Shown here: piece after piece, positions 17,329-26,636 of the stretch
Numbering within the stretch: position 1 is the stretch's first letter
How the letters are laid out: each line of letters starts with the position of its first letter
Assembly: GCA_963836905.1 (NCBI GenBank)
Contig: CAWIKY010000003.1
Span: forward strand, 1-64,000
DNA from: CAWIKY01 sp963836905
GTDB taxonomy: Bacteria > Pseudomonadota > Alphaproteobacteria > Caulobacterales > Hyphomonadaceae
Reading direction: 5' to 3'
DNA: 64,000 nucleotides
The notes under the pieces: generated by a model
Told to the model about the DNA's origin: nothing
Databases searched by the model: none
The model's input: the letters and a program-made list of their open reading frames with translations, nothing else
Made by a program: the position numbers and the translations under genes

Positions 17329-20196
17329 ATGACTTCGAAGTCTGATAATCTGAAGAACATCCTTGCCTGCATCCTTGGAGCTGCCTTGATCAGCCCGCTT
17401 GCGAGCGCACAAACACAGCTACTCGCCGACAACGAAGAAGCGACGCTGGCGGTGCCGGACACCGAAACCGCTCCGGAAACGGACACACGCCGGATGGAGA
17501 CCATCGTAACCACGGGGTCGCGTATCCAGGGGCTTTCCGAGGACAGCGCTGTTCAGGCGTTCTCGATCAACCGGGATGAGATCGAGGAAAGCGGCGCGCT
17601 CTCCATCATTGATGTTCTGGGCGATCTGCCTGTGACCGGCGGTGGCCGGGGTACGTTCTCCACGTCGACGGCCGGGGCCTTGTCCGGCGACACGCCCGCA
17701 GGTGCGGCATCGGTTTCCCTGCGCGGTCTTGGAGCCTCATCGACACTTACCCTGATCAACGGACGCCGTGCGTCGATCACATCGTTTGCAGCCGGTCAGG
17801 AAAACTTCATTGACGTTAACGCCATCCCGCTTGCAGCGATTGAGCGCGTCGACATCCTGCCCAATGGCGCATCAGCTATTTACGGTGCGGACGCCGTCGC
17901 AGGCGTGGTCAACTACGTTCTGCGGGATGATTTCAACGGCTTCGAAGTTTCGTCCAGCTACGGCAATTCGACTGCGGAAACCGATGAGGGCCGCTTTAAC
18001 CTGAATGCGGTCTACGGCAAGTCCGACGACAAGCAATCGCTGATTCTCATCGCAGACTATTACAAGAAGAACGCATTCTTCGACCGCGACCGCGACATCA
18101 CCGCAAACTCGATCCGGCCAAGTCAGCAGGGCTTCTTTCCAAGCTTCAACGACCTGTTCCTGATGTTCTTCGACCAGACTGAAGAGCCACAGGATGGCGG
18201 GTGCGCCAGCGAGGATTTCGGGTTCGGAAACCTTGGTGAGTTCTGCGAGGTCAACACCAATGCCTTTACAGCCACCGAGGACGCCTTCGAGAGCGTCGGA
18301 CTTATGGGGAGCTACAAGCTCAAGGTGTCGGACAAGCTGACCTGGTTCAATGAGGCGATCTATTCCTCAACCGAGAGCGAAGGCACATCTTCACCTGCAA
18401 ACTTCTCGCGGGCACCGGTTGATCCGGAGAACCCGTTCTTTCCGCAGGCATTGATCGACGACATCGTGGAAGAAGCGAACTTCGACAATCCCGGCACAAT
18501 CTACTCCGATTTCTTCGGCTTCCCGATCTACGCCTGGGGCAAGTTCCTCGACCCGCGTGCCGTCCAGGTTGAAAGCGAAACCCTGCGACTTGTGACCGGT
18601 CTCACCTATCAGTTCGACAATAGCTGGAGCGCCGAAGGTGCGCTGGTCTATGGCCGGAACGAGAGCACGCAGCGGGGGCTCTCCGGCCTCAACCGGTCAG
18701 AACCCTTTTACGATCTCCTCCTCGGCAATCGTTGTACGGACGGATCGAGTGTAGCCCGCTGGGACGTCGACCCTGAACGCCCAGATGCTTCCTTCAATGG
18801 TGATACCTGTGAGGACAATGGCCGCACCACGCTCTGGTACAACCCGTTTGGCGGCCAGGACAATCAAAGCGCCGGTGTCCGCGAACTGATTGAAACCACT
18901 GCTGAACGCAACGGCGAATCGACGCTCTTCCAGATCGATTTCTCGGCCTCCGGTGACCTGTTCGATTTCAATGGCCAGACTATCAAGGCAGCGTTTGGCG
19001 GAGAGTTCCGACGGGAAGAACTGACAGACACCCCGTCGGGCCTGGCAGTTGCAACCCTGAACAATCCAGAGCCCATCCTCGGCTTCTCGTCGACATCGGC
19101 AAATGCAGAACGCGACCAGTATGCCGTCTTTGGTGAGCTCTATGTGCCTATCACCGACACCTTCGAAGTTCAGCTTGCTGGCCGGTTCGACGACGTCGAT
19201 GGTTTTGGCTCGGACTTCAATCCGAAAGTTGCATTCCGCTGGCAGCCTGTTGATCCGCTGGTCTTCCGTGGGTCCTACTCCACATCGTTCAGGGCGCCGT
19301 CGCTTGCCCAGGTTGGCGCAGGCGTCCGTCTGACGAGCTACCGTGTCGATTGTTCGGCAACACCACAGGCTTGCGGAGGCGATCCACTGGCCGACGGACA
19401 GGCACTTCTCTCCGAAGAAGTTGGAAATCTCGGTCTCGATGCCGAAGAAGCCGAGAGCTACAGCTTCGGTACCGTGTTCGAACCGACGCGCGATATCAGC
19501 ATCAGTCTGGATTACTGGAATATCCGGCATGAGGATCTTGTGGGGGTTGATGAGGATGATTTCATCCGGCGTGCGCTGGCGGGTGACTTCACCTCTGTGG
19601 ACACGGCAAACGGGTTCCTGCCGACCGGTACGCCTGGTGTGGAAATCACCAACGGGTTCGTCAGCGATGCACACTTTGCACTAACCAATCTTGGCTTTCA
19701 GGAAACCAGCGGGCTTGATCTGACCTACACGCAGTATGTCGACATAGGCTCCTATGGCCGGTTGGCGCTGCTTGCAGATGCAACTTACCTTCTGGAGTTC
19801 GATACCCAGGCGTCTGACAACGCTCCGATCATTTCCGAGGCCGGTGAGTTCACCTACCCCGAGCTAATCGCAAGCGCCCGCGTGCGCTGGTCAAAAGGCG
19901 ACTGGCGCACGACCCTGTCGGCCAAATACACGTCTAGCTACGACGATGATCCGGCACCGCGAACGCTGGAAGCGCTTGGGCTTCCGGTCGACTCGGAAAT
20001 CGAAGTCGATGCGTGGACAGTGTTCGATCTCTCTGTCTCGTATGATTATGCGGAGAACTCGTTCATCCAGTTGAAGGTCGACAATATCTTTGACGAAGAA
20101 GCGCCACTGGCGCTTGGAACGGGGTCGAATGTCGACTTTTTCAACCATGATACGCTGGGCCGGTTCGTGACCCTGCGTGTCAGTCACGCCTTCTAG
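17329..20196 (+). CDS. TonB-dependent outer-membrane receptor (cyanophycin locus)
   Basis: Outer-membrane active transporter, 955 residues from ATG 17329 with GGGGA upstream. A signal peptide (ILACILGAALISPLASAQ) is followed by a TonB-box-like METIVTTGSRI, a plug domain (SIIDVLGDLPVT, SVSLRGLGASSTLTLINGRR, ERVDILPNGASAIYGADAVAGVVNYVLR) and a 22-strand barrel ending in Phe (LRVSHAF). The GS..YGADAVAG plug and the large size place it with the receptors of Caulobacterales and sphingomonads that take up peptides, polysaccharides and other large nutrients rather than siderophores. Directly downstream lie a YfcC-type carrier, an exported cyanophycinase and an isoaspartyl peptidase, so the ligand is inferred to be beta-Asp-Arg dipeptides or short cyanophycin pieces. 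Confidence 0.9.
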   Translation: MTSKSDNLKNILACILGAALISPLASAQTQLLADNEEATLAVPDTETAPETDTRRMETIVTTGSRIQGLSEDSAVQAFSINRDEIEESGALSIIDVLGDLPVTGGGRGTFSTSTAGALSGDTPAGAASVSLRGLGASSTLTLINGRRASITSFAAGQENFIDVNAIPLAAIERVDILPNGASAIYGADAVAGVVNYVLRDDFNGFEVSSSYGNSTAETDEGRFNLNAVYGKSDDKQSLILIADYYKKNAFFDRDRDITANSIRPSQQGFFPSFNDLFLMFFDQTEEPQDGGCASEDFGFGNLGEFCEVNTNAFTATEDAFESVGLMGSYKLKVSDKLTWFNEAIYSSTESEGTSSPANFSRAPVDPENPFFPQALIDDIVEEANFDNPGTIYSDFFGFPIYAWGKFLDPRAVQVESETLRLVTGLTYQFDNSWSAEGALVYGRNESTQRGLSGLNRSEPFYDLLLGNRCTDGSSVARWDVDPERPDASFNGDTCEDNGRTTLWYNPFGGQDNQSAGVRELIETTAERNGESTLFQIDFSASGDLFDFNGQTIKAAFGGEFRREELTDTPSGLAVATLNNPEPILGFSSTSANAERDQYAVFGELYVPITDTFEVQLAGRFDDVDGFGSDFNPKVAFRWQPVDPLVFRGSYSTSFRAPSLAQVGAGVRLTSYRVDCSATPQACGGDPLADGQALLSEEVGNLGLDAEEAESYSFGTVFEPTRDISISLDYWNIRHEDLVGVDEDDFIRRALAGDFTSVDTANGFLPTGTPGVEITNGFVSDAHFALTNLGFQETSGLDLTYTQYVDIGSYGRLALLADATYLLEFDTQASDNAPIISEAGEFTYPELIASARVRWSKGDWRTTLSAKYTSSYDDDPAPRTLEALGLPVDSEIEVDAWTVFDLSVSYDYAENSFIQLKVDNIFDEEAPLALGTGSNVDFFNHDTLGRFVTLRVSHAF

Positions 20197-20212
20197 GGTT
20201 GGCATTTGTACA

Positions 20213-20244
20213 GGGGACCGGACCCGGAACATGATCCGGTCCCC
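20213..20244 (+). repeat. Perfect inverted repeat after the TonB receptor gene
   Basis: GGGGACCGGA pairs with TCCGGTCCCC around a 12-base loop, starting 17 bases after the TonB stop. There is no T-run, so it is more likely an RNA hairpin that lowers read-through or protects the receptor mRNA end than a full terminator. The carrier gene begins 43 bases later. Confidence 0.65.
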
Positions 20245-20286
20245 AGTACGCCCAAGCGTCAACCGATCAGAACTGGCCGATAGACA

Positions 20287-21756
20287 ATGCATAAGACTGA
20301 CGAGCCAAAACAGGCCCGCAAGGGCTTTCGCGCACCCGATACACTTCTCATCCTGTTCGTCATTGCCGTTCTGGCATTTGGCGCAACATGGATCGTTCCG
20401 GAAGGACGGTTCGCCTCCGGCGAGGACGGATCGCTCGCATTGGAAACGTTCGAGAGTGTAGGACGCGTTCCGGCAACGCTTTTTGCAACAGACGGGTCTC
20501 CCGGGTTCCTGAACACCTTGTTCGACGGGCTGGTCAGCGGTGACCGATATTCTGCCACCGTGGGCCTGATGGCGTTTCTCCTCATCGTCGGCGGTTCCTT
20601 CGGGATCGTGATGAGAACCGGCGCGATGGAGGCGGGGCTTGCGGCCTTGCTGAAAGACAGGACACGCCCCGCAGACTGGCTGCCACCCCTGCTGTTCGTC
20701 CTCTTTTCGCTCGGCGGCGCGATCTTCGGGATGAGCGAGGAAGCGATCGTCTTCACAATGATCCTTGCGCCTGCACTGGTGCGAACGGGCTATGATTCGC
20801 TAACGGCCCTCATCGCCGTCTATGTCGGCACGCAGGTCGGGTTCGCTGCGTCTTGGATGAACCCGTTTTCAGTCGTGGTCGCGCAAGGCATTGCAGGGCT
20901 TCCGGCCATGTCCGGGTGGGAGTTACGCGCTATCGTCTGGACCGTCTTTACGGGGCTGGGCGCGGGTTTCTGTTTTCTGCATGCACGAAATGTTCGCGTG
21001 CGACCCGAGACCTCACTGGCCTATACGAGTGACACAGAGCTTCGCGCCAGCAATGTTCCTGACGGTCTCTCCGGCCGGTTCAATTTCGGGCATGGTCTGG
21101 TTTTGCTCACTGTTGCACTTGGTGTGGCCTGGGTCGCCTGGGGCGTCGCCGAGCATCAGTATTACTTCCCGGAAATCGCAACGCAGTTTCTGGTAATCGG
21201 CCTTGTTTCGGCGCTGGTCGCGCGGGTCTGGAATCTTGGTAGTATGGATTTCAATGACGCTGCCGAAGCCTTTCAGACGGGCGCGATGCAGCTAGTACCC
21301 GCTGCACTCGTTGTCGGTATTGCCAAGGGTATCGTGATCCTGCTTGGAGGCGACAACGCTGCCGAGCCGAGCGTCCTGAACACAGCGCTGGCCGGAATTG
21401 CCACCATGACCTCGGCACTTCCCGAGACCGTTTCGGCTGTGTCGATGTTCCTGTCGCAGTCGGTTGTGAACCTGTTCGTGGTGTCAGGGTCCGGGCAGGC
21501 GGCGCTCACCATGCCGTTGATGGCACCGCTGGCAGACCTGAATGGCTTGTCACGGCAAATCGCGGTACTTGCCTTTCAACTGGGCGATGGTCTTACCAAC
21601 ATCGTTTGCCCGGCGTCGGCAGCTCTCATGGGCTGTCTTGCCGCCGTCCGGGTCGGCTGGCTGACCTGGCTGCTCTTCATCTGGAAATTCACCGCACTTT
21701 TGATGGTGCTCTCTGTCGGCGTGATGCTGATATCCGTCTTCATTGGCTATAGCTGA
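20287..21756 (+). CDS. YfcC/DcuC-related inner-membrane carrier
   Basis: Polytopic membrane protein of 489 residues. The beginning (GFRAPDTLLILFVIAVLAFGATWIVPEGRF) is the hallmark of the YfcC family: first helix followed by a conserved W-IVP-G turn. About twelve helices follow, with signature loops FGMSEEAIVFTMILAPAL, QVGFAASWMNPFSVVVAQGIAGLP and SGSGQAALTMPLMAPLADL. Relatives are annotated as C4-dicarboxylate or basic amino acid carriers. Set between a TonB receptor and the cyanophycinase/isoaspartyl peptidase pair, it is the best candidate for bringing beta-Asp-Arg dipeptides or free Arg/Asp across the inner membrane. The exact substrate is an inference. The next gene starts 9 bases downstream, so they form one operon. 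Confidence 0.85.
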   Translation: MHKTDEPKQARKGFRAPDTLLILFVIAVLAFGATWIVPEGRFASGEDGSLALETFESVGRVPATLFATDGSPGFLNTLFDGLVSGDRYSATVGLMAFLLIVGGSFGIVMRTGAMEAGLAALLKDRTRPADWLPPLLFVLFSLGGAIFGMSEEAIVFTMILAPALVRTGYDSLTALIAVYVGTQVGFAASWMNPFSVVVAQGIAGLPAMSGWELRAIVWTVFTGLGAGFCFLHARNVRVRPETSLAYTSDTELRASNVPDGLSGRFNFGHGLVLLTVALGVAWVAWGVAEHQYYFPEIATQFLVIGLVSALVARVWNLGSMDFNDAAEAFQTGAMQLVPAALVVGIAKGIVILLGGDNAAEPSVLNTALAGIATMTSALPETVSAVSMFLSQSVVNLFVVSGSGQAALTMPLMAPLADLNGLSRQIAVLAFQLGDGLTNIVCPASAALMGCLAAVRVGWLTWLLFIWKFTALLMVLSVGVMLISVFIGYS

Positions 21757-21764
21757 GGTTCTTC

Positions 21765-23030
21765 ATGTTTCGATTGTCCTGCTGCGCCGCCGCGCTTCTG
21801 ACCCTTTCACTGCCGCAATCTCTGGCGCAGGAGACGGTGCGCGTGTCCGGTTCCAGTTCGCCTGATTGTCCTCTGGTCATTGTTGGCGGAGCGCTGAAAG
21901 ACACCAATGAGAGCGTCTATTCTGCATTTCTGTCCGGACTGAAAGCCGAAGGCGACCTGATCGTTGTGCCGGTCGCCTCGGGCGCGCCGGTCGATTCCGC
22001 CAAGGCCATGCAAGATGTTTTCGTTGCCTACGGAATCGAACATGATCGCATCAAGACAGCGCCGCTTGCCGTGACGGACGACCCCGGCACTGACGATGTC
22101 GACGAAAGCGCATGGGCGGGGAACGGGGCATCACCTGAGCTCGGTGAAGCATTCGCAAATGCGGCGGGTATCTGGTTCGTGGGCGGGGATCAAGCAAGAA
22201 TTGGCGACACCTTGAACCCGGCCGGGAAAGGCAGCCCTGGCCTTGATGGCCTTAGAACCGCCTGCCGGACTGGCGCAGTCGTCGGCGGAACGAGCGCGGG
22301 CGCAGCTATGATGAGCGATTTGATGCTGGTGCAGGGTGACAGCCTCCCTGCCCTTCTGGGCGAAAAGGACGCAGAGAAGGGCGCTCTCCTCACGCAGGCC
22401 GGGCTCGGGTTCTTCGAGGGCGGCGTGATCGATCAGCATTTCGATGCAAGATCCAGGCTCGGACGCCTGATCGTAGCGCTGGAGAAAGTCGAGGACCCGG
22501 CAGACCGCATCGGCTACGGCGTGGATGAAGACACTGCCCTCGTTCGCCGAAGCGATGGCCTGTTGCAGGTTCAGGGTGCAGGTTCGGTTGTCGTCGTCGA
22601 CGCCCGCAATGCCAACCTGACCCTGACGGACGCGGGCGCACTCAAGGCAAACGGCCTCGTCCTGAGCGTTCTGACGCAAGGCGATACGCTGAACCCGTCC
22701 AATAGAGAGGTTCAACCAGCCGAGGGAAAAAGCGCGACTGTCGGAAACGAATATTTCGAACGACCGCAACCCGGTGGCGGCGGCATGGCGCTGCCGCAGG
22801 CGAGCCTGTCGGTGATGCTCGGCGAAGCCCTGCTCGACAACTCTGCTGCAACCGCCCTTGAGCGCGCCAGCTTCGACGAGTCCGGGCGCGCGGTGATTTA
22901 TGCTTTCGCGCAGACGAAAGAAAGCGCCGGTTATTGGGGTAAGGGACCGGATGGGGTCAGTCGCTTTACCATTGAAGGCGTCCGCTTCGATATCTTGCCG
23001 GCGACCGTCACGCTGGAACGTCTTCCATGA
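21765..23030 (+). CDS. Exported cyanophycinase (peptidase S51 family)
   Basis: Serine exopeptidase of 421 residues that cuts cyanophycin (poly-Asp with Arg side branches) into beta-Asp-Arg dipeptides. It carries a signal peptide (LSCCAAALLTLSLPQSLAQ), so it acts outside the cytoplasm, like the extracellular CphE enzymes of heterotrophs rather than cytosolic CphB. S51 signatures are present in order: IVGGALKDTN, WFVGGDQARIGDTL, the nucleophile Ser near residue 177 in VGGTSAGAAMMSD, and GVIDQHFDARSRLGRLIVAL with the conserved His. GYGVDEDTALV follows. The C-terminal 150 residues are an extra beta-rich extension that secreted members often have. ATGA overlap with the next gene indicates coupled translation. 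Confidence 0.9.
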   Translation: MFRLSCCAAALLTLSLPQSLAQETVRVSGSSSPDCPLVIVGGALKDTNESVYSAFLSGLKAEGDLIVVPVASGAPVDSAKAMQDVFVAYGIEHDRIKTAPLAVTDDPGTDDVDESAWAGNGASPELGEAFANAAGIWFVGGDQARIGDTLNPAGKGSPGLDGLRTACRTGAVVGGTSAGAAMMSDLMLVQGDSLPALLGEKDAEKGALLTQAGLGFFEGGVIDQHFDARSRLGRLIVALEKVEDPADRIGYGVDEDTALVRRSDGLLQVQGAGSVVVVDARNANLTLTDAGALKANGLVLSVLTQGDTLNPSNREVQPAEGKSATVGNEYFERPQPGGGGMALPQASLSVMLGEALLDNSAATALERASFDESGRAVIYAFAQTKESAGYWGKGPDGVSRFTIEGVRFDILPATVTLERLP

Positions 23031-23908
23031 GCGGCGGCAGGTTCGCACTTGCGATTCATGGCGGAGCCGGTGTCAAACCGGGACGGGATTATTCGGAAGT
23101 TGAAGCCCATCTGGCTGATCTGATCGAAGAAGGACATGCAGCTTTGGCGAGTGGTAAAGGCGCGCTGGATGTCACAGAGGCAATTGTAACAGCGCTGGAA
23201 GCCTCCGGGCTCTACGTCGCGGGTCGGGGGTCTGCGCCCAATTCCGCAGGCCGGATCGAGATGGATGCGGCCATAATGGACGGTGCACGCGCACGTGCCG
23301 GGGCCGTGGCAGGCGTGAGTGCCGTCCGCTCGCCTATTTCAGGGGCCCGCCGCCTGCTTGAAACCTCCCAGCATGTTCTTCTGGCGGGCGACGGGGCTGA
23401 TGCGTTCTGTCTGGCGCAAGGTCTCGACCATGTCGGCGCTCACGAGGACTGGTACAGGCTGCCTGTCGGTGTGATCCTGGCAGAGACAGAAGTTGATGAA
23501 CTGTCCCACGGAACGGTGGGCGCTGTGGCGCTGGACCGTGACGGCAGACTAGCCGCCGCTACCTCAACAGGCGGCCTTTTCGGCAAGGCTGCCGGACGCG
23601 TCGGCGATACGCCGCTGATTGGCTGCGGAACCTGGGCGGATAAGAGTGTCGCTGTTTCCTGCACGGGCCTCGGCGAGTATTTCATGCTCAATGCCACGGC
23701 AAAGGATATCGCGGCACGAATGGCATACGGCAACGAAAGTGCGCCTCATGCCGTCAGACACGGACTTGATGCGATTGCTGGCATGGGCGGCGATGGTGGC
23801 GTTATTGCCGTGACGCGAAGAGGCGAAATTGTACTGGATTTCAATTCGCCCGGCATGAAGCGTGCCTGGGTGCGTGAAGGCGAAGCGGCACGTATTGCTA
23901 TCGACTGA
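23027..23908 (+). CDS. Isoaspartyl peptidase / L-asparaginase (IaaA type)
   Basis: N-terminal nucleophile hydrolase, 293 residues, which cleaves beta-aspartyl dipeptides to Asp plus the partner amino acid. Evidence: LAIHGGAGVKPG at the start, a linker ending in ELSHG before the self-cleavage site, and the catalytic Thr at about residue 163 in HGTVGAVALD. TSTGGLFGKAAGRVGDTPLIGCGTWAD is the substrate-binding block. The precursor splits before Thr into alpha and beta chains. No signal peptide, so it acts in the cytoplasm. Its start overlaps the cyanophycinase stop by 4 bases. Together they give the known two-step route from cyanophycin to Asp and Arg, with the dipeptide carried inside in between. 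Confidence 0.92.
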   Translation: MSGGRFALAIHGGAGVKPGRDYSEVEAHLADLIEEGHAALASGKGALDVTEAIVTALEASGLYVAGRGSAPNSAGRIEMDAAIMDGARARAGAVAGVSAVRSPISGARRLLETSQHVLLAGDGADAFCLAQGLDHVGAHEDWYRLPVGVILAETEVDELSHGTVGAVALDRDGRLAAATSTGGLFGKAAGRVGDTPLIGCGTWADKSVAVSCTGLGEYFMLNATAKDIAARMAYGNESAPHAVRHGLDAIAGMGGDGGVIAVTRRGEIVLDFNSPGMKRAWVREGEAARIAID

Positions 23909-23938
23909 TCGAACGAGGCAATGTCAGCGTGCAGACCT

Positions 23939-25222
23939 TCAGTATTCGGTATCGGTTTTCTGGTGTTCATTGCGTTTCTCGACAGCGCGCATGATCAGTG
24001 GCGCCGTGATCCCGTGCAGCACAATCGACAATAGGATCGTGAAGGCCAGCACCGACCAGAGAACGTCCATCTGAGCGAACTCGCCGTGGGTTTGTCCGTA
24101 GGCCAGATAATAAATACTGCCGACCCCGCGAATGCCGAGAAAGGCAATCGCCAGACGTCCGGCCCATGGCAGACCACACCCGATCTGACCGATGATTCCG
24201 GTTACCGGACGGATGACCAGAACCAGTGCCAGAGCTACCACGACACCCTGCCATGTCAGCGTATCGAGAATGCCACTCGCCAAAAGACCACCGAACCCAA
24301 TCAGGATGCAGATCAGGACGATTTCCTCGATCTGCTCCATGAAATGATGTGTCAGTTCGTGATACCGGCTCTTACGTTGACGCTGCCGGGCTACGACCGC
24401 GCCAACGAATACCGCCAGAAATCCGTACCCGTGAACGACTTCGGCAAGTCCGTACGCCAACAGGAGGCTGCCGAAGACAATCAAGCCCGCATTCGTACCT
24501 GCAATATCATAAGGTCCCTCTTCGCTTTCGTCCACATCTTCGCCGCGCTCGAAGACGAACCATGCGCCTGCAAGGCCAACTGCGACCCCGACAGCTACTC
24601 CCGCGCCAATCCGCCACAGAAAGTCTTCCAGAAACCATCCCGAAAGTCCCGACAGACCTACAGCCGCAAGCGTCAAGGCCAGATGCGTAAACGGAAAGGC
24701 CAGTCCGTCATTGATGCCCGCTTCGACCGTGAGGCTGAACCTTACATCATGACGCTTGCTCTCTCCGGGAGGGCCGACCTGAACGCTGCTGGCGAGCACC
24801 GGATCGGTCGGGCTGAGCACCGCACCCAGTAAAATTGCAGACGCAGGTACGAGACCGAGCGCAAGCCAGCCCATGAGCGCAACCGCGATAATCGTCAGTG
24901 GCATTGTCAGGACAAGCAACGGCCAGACTTGCCGCCATTGTTTCCAAGAAAGTGGGCGGTCTATGGCCAGCCCCGCGCCCATGAGAGAGGCAATGACGAG
25001 AAACTCCGTCACATATTCGACGGTCTTGGCCTCGGCCTGATCAACGACGGGATTGATACCGGGCAAGCCAAGGGGAAGCGAGAACACCGCCCATCCAATC
25101 GCAACATATAAAATAGGCAGGTTAAGGCGAAAACGCTTGGCTTGTTTCTCGACCGTCCGGGCCAGAAAGATAGCGAGCCCGAAAACGACAAAGAGAGCGA
25201 TGCGCGGATCTGGTGGAAACAT
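23939..25222 (-). CDS. Na+/H+ (or K+/H+) antiporter, CPA1/NhaP-type
   Basis: Inner-membrane antiporter of 427 residues from ATG 25222 (the frame extends to 25270 without support). Twelve or so helices are visible. The core motif LGAVLSPTDPVLASSVQVG and the ligand-binding pair in VEAGINDGLAFPF match the CPA1 exchangers, where the Asp of the ND pair carries the ions. LGIRGVGSIYYLAYG near the end is also typical. An acidic loop (FERGEDVDESEEGPYD) sits in the middle. It is convergent with the isoaspartyl peptidase gene and divergent from the catabolic cluster, so it is probably a housekeeping pH/salt gene in the boundary between them. Which cation is exchanged cannot be told. Confidence 0.88.
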   Translation of the reverse strand: MFPPDPRIALFVVFGLAIFLARTVEKQAKRFRLNLPILYVAIGWAVFSLPLGLPGINPVVDQAEAKTVEYVTEFLVIASLMGAGLAIDRPLSWKQWRQVWPLLVLTMPLTIIAVALMGWLALGLVPASAILLGAVLSPTDPVLASSVQVGPPGESKRHDVRFSLTVEAGINDGLAFPFTHLALTLAAVGLSGLSGWFLEDFLWRIGAGVAVGVAVGLAGAWFVFERGEDVDESEEGPYDIAGTNAGLIVFGSLLLAYGLAEVVHGYGFLAVFVGAVVARQRQRKSRYHELTHHFMEQIEEIVLICILIGFGGLLASGILDTLTWQGVVVALALVLVIRPVTGIIGQIGCGLPWAGRLAIAFLGIRGVGSIYYLAYGQTHGEFAQMDVLWSVLAFTILLSIVLHGITAPLIMRAVEKRNEHQKTDTEY

Positions 25223-25331
25223 GGGTATCGCCTTGCATCGTATATCAGGAGTTTCATTTCTGATCCGCATACGAACAAAGCTTCAAGTGCCGAAGCGTTC
25301 CCGTGTCCTGCAAATGGCTCCTGATATGTCG

Positions 25332-25347
25332 TTGACTGCGTATGCAG
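25332..25347. promoter_or_regulatory. Operator A of the cluster palindrome (TTGACTGCGTATGCAG)
   Basis: A 16-bp site centred on CG, one of five like it, each in front of a transcription unit of the cluster. It lies 145 bases upstream of the first NTF2-like gene, which is followed by the LacI gene, and 109 bases from the antiporter start. Its left half TTGACTGC recurs, inverted, in operator E. A LacI-type regulator is the expected binder, as these proteins favour palindromes with a central CG. Confidence 0.6.
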
Positions 25348-25492
25348 AAAAGCTATCACTCCCTCGCAAGTGCGCAATTCGGGACATCGGTGCTGCCCGC
25401 AGGTGCCGATTGGCGCCTTTGGCTTTACCTTGGCTGGTTCGAGTGAATACAGCGTTCTCGACAAGTTTTCATCAGATAGGTCAGTAGCTCAA

Positions 25493-26521
25493 ATGACAGC
25501 TAACCAAGCAGACAACTTTCAGTCAGAGAAAGACCTGGTGCGGACGTTTCACGACGCTCTGGACAGCGCGACCGCCGAGGGGGTCGAGGACGCGATTTCA
25601 AGGTTCGTCTCCCCTGACTGGCATTGGCGGGGAATGCATCCGTTCGATGAGCAGCGCGGGCCCGCAGCCGTCGCGCGCGTATTCTGGACGCCGTTAAAGA
25701 ACGCGGTGAAACCGCTACAGCGGCGACCCGACATATTCATAGCCGGTCGCAATGAGATTGACGGGTTCAAAAGCGTTTGGGTCGTTGAGATGGGCCATCT
25801 GATGGGCTTGTTTGATCGCCCCTGGCTCGGCATCCGCCACACGCTTCGAATTGCGATGTTGCGCTATTGCGAGTTCAATCGGGTCGAGGATGGAAAGATC
25901 GTCGAGACGGCCATGTTCTGCGATATTCCGCACCTCATGATGCAGGCGGGACAGAATCCTTTCGCGCCTCAAACCGGAGCGATGCTAGTCCAGCCTGGCC
26001 CGCGCACGCATACCGGACTGTGCTTCGATATTCAGGACCCGGAAAGAGGTGAGGCAACGCTCGCTGCTATCAACGGAATGATAAACAGCCCCGCCGCCAA
26101 ACCCCAGAACAAGGACGAGGCTGACCGGCTTGCGAAGACATGGCATGAGGACATGATCTGGTGGGGGCCTGCAGGTATCGGCGCGACGTACACGATTGAA
26201 CGATATATACGTCAGCACAGCATACCGTTCGATAAAGCCCTGTCGGCCGGTTACAGGTTCAACGGTCACATTGCACGCCTGGCAGAAAGCGATTTCGGTG
26301 GCTTTTTCGGATGGCCGAACCTGACGGTTCGAAACGCGGGCGGCTATCTCGGGATGAGCGCTGCTCCCGGCTCTGCAGACATGCGAGTCATAGACATGTA
26401 CAGGGTGGAAGACGGCAAGATCGCTGAAAACTGGGTATTTATCGATATCCTGCACTACCTTGCCATGCAGGGACTGGATGTTCTCGACCGCATGGATTGC
26501 ATTCAGTCGGGTGGAGGTTGA
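25493..26521 (+). CDS. Double NTF2/SnoaL-like domain protein A
   Basis: 342 residues, start at ATG 25493 (the frame extends 123 bases upstream but over the promoter and operator). Two alpha+beta-barrel NTF2-like domains are seen: residues about 10-165 (FHDALDSATAEGVEDAISRFVSPDWHWRG.HPFDEQRGP..V.RVFWTPLK...RRPDIFIAG) and about 190-342 (TWHEDMIWWGPAGIGATYTIERY...HSIPFDKAL, ending DMYRVEDGKIAENWVFIDILHYLAMQGLDVL). SnoaL-like domains can be polyketide cyclases, epoxide hydrolases, aldolases or plain binding proteins. It closely resembles protein D of the same cluster (shared WSPLK/WTPLK, WYGPAGIG/WWGPAGIG and W-MIDVLHIL endings), so they are paralogues. Function unknown; it is likely co-transcribed with the LacI gene. 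Confidence 0.82.
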   Translation: MTANQADNFQSEKDLVRTFHDALDSATAEGVEDAISRFVSPDWHWRGMHPFDEQRGPAAVARVFWTPLKNAVKPLQRRPDIFIAGRNEIDGFKSVWVVEMGHLMGLFDRPWLGIRHTLRIAMLRYCEFNRVEDGKIVETAMFCDIPHLMMQAGQNPFAPQTGAMLVQPGPRTHTGLCFDIQDPERGEATLAAINGMINSPAAKPQNKDEADRLAKTWHEDMIWWGPAGIGATYTIERYIRQHSIPFDKALSAGYRFNGHIARLAESDFGGFFGWPNLTVRNAGGYLGMSAAPGSADMRVIDMYRVEDGKIAENWVFIDILHYLAMQGLDVLDRMDCIQSGGG

Positions 26522-26636
26522 ACCGAAACGGTTGAGTGCAATCAAACCGGCTGCTAGCTTGAAGATCTTGGGGCTTTGTGCGCCGAAACCGACCAACTGT
26601 ATGCTTGGCCCGTAAAGCGACAACAAAGCTGATCTT

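Noticed and set aside
18697..19674. Minus-strand reading frame of 325 codons inside the TonB receptor gene
   Set aside because: It is antisense to a complete, clearly conserved receptor and shows no domain.
26532..26545. TTGAGTGCAATCAA upstream of the LacI gene as a sixth operator
   Set aside because: Half-sites look similar, but the spacing is two bases shorter and the central CG is missing, so it does not fit the other five.
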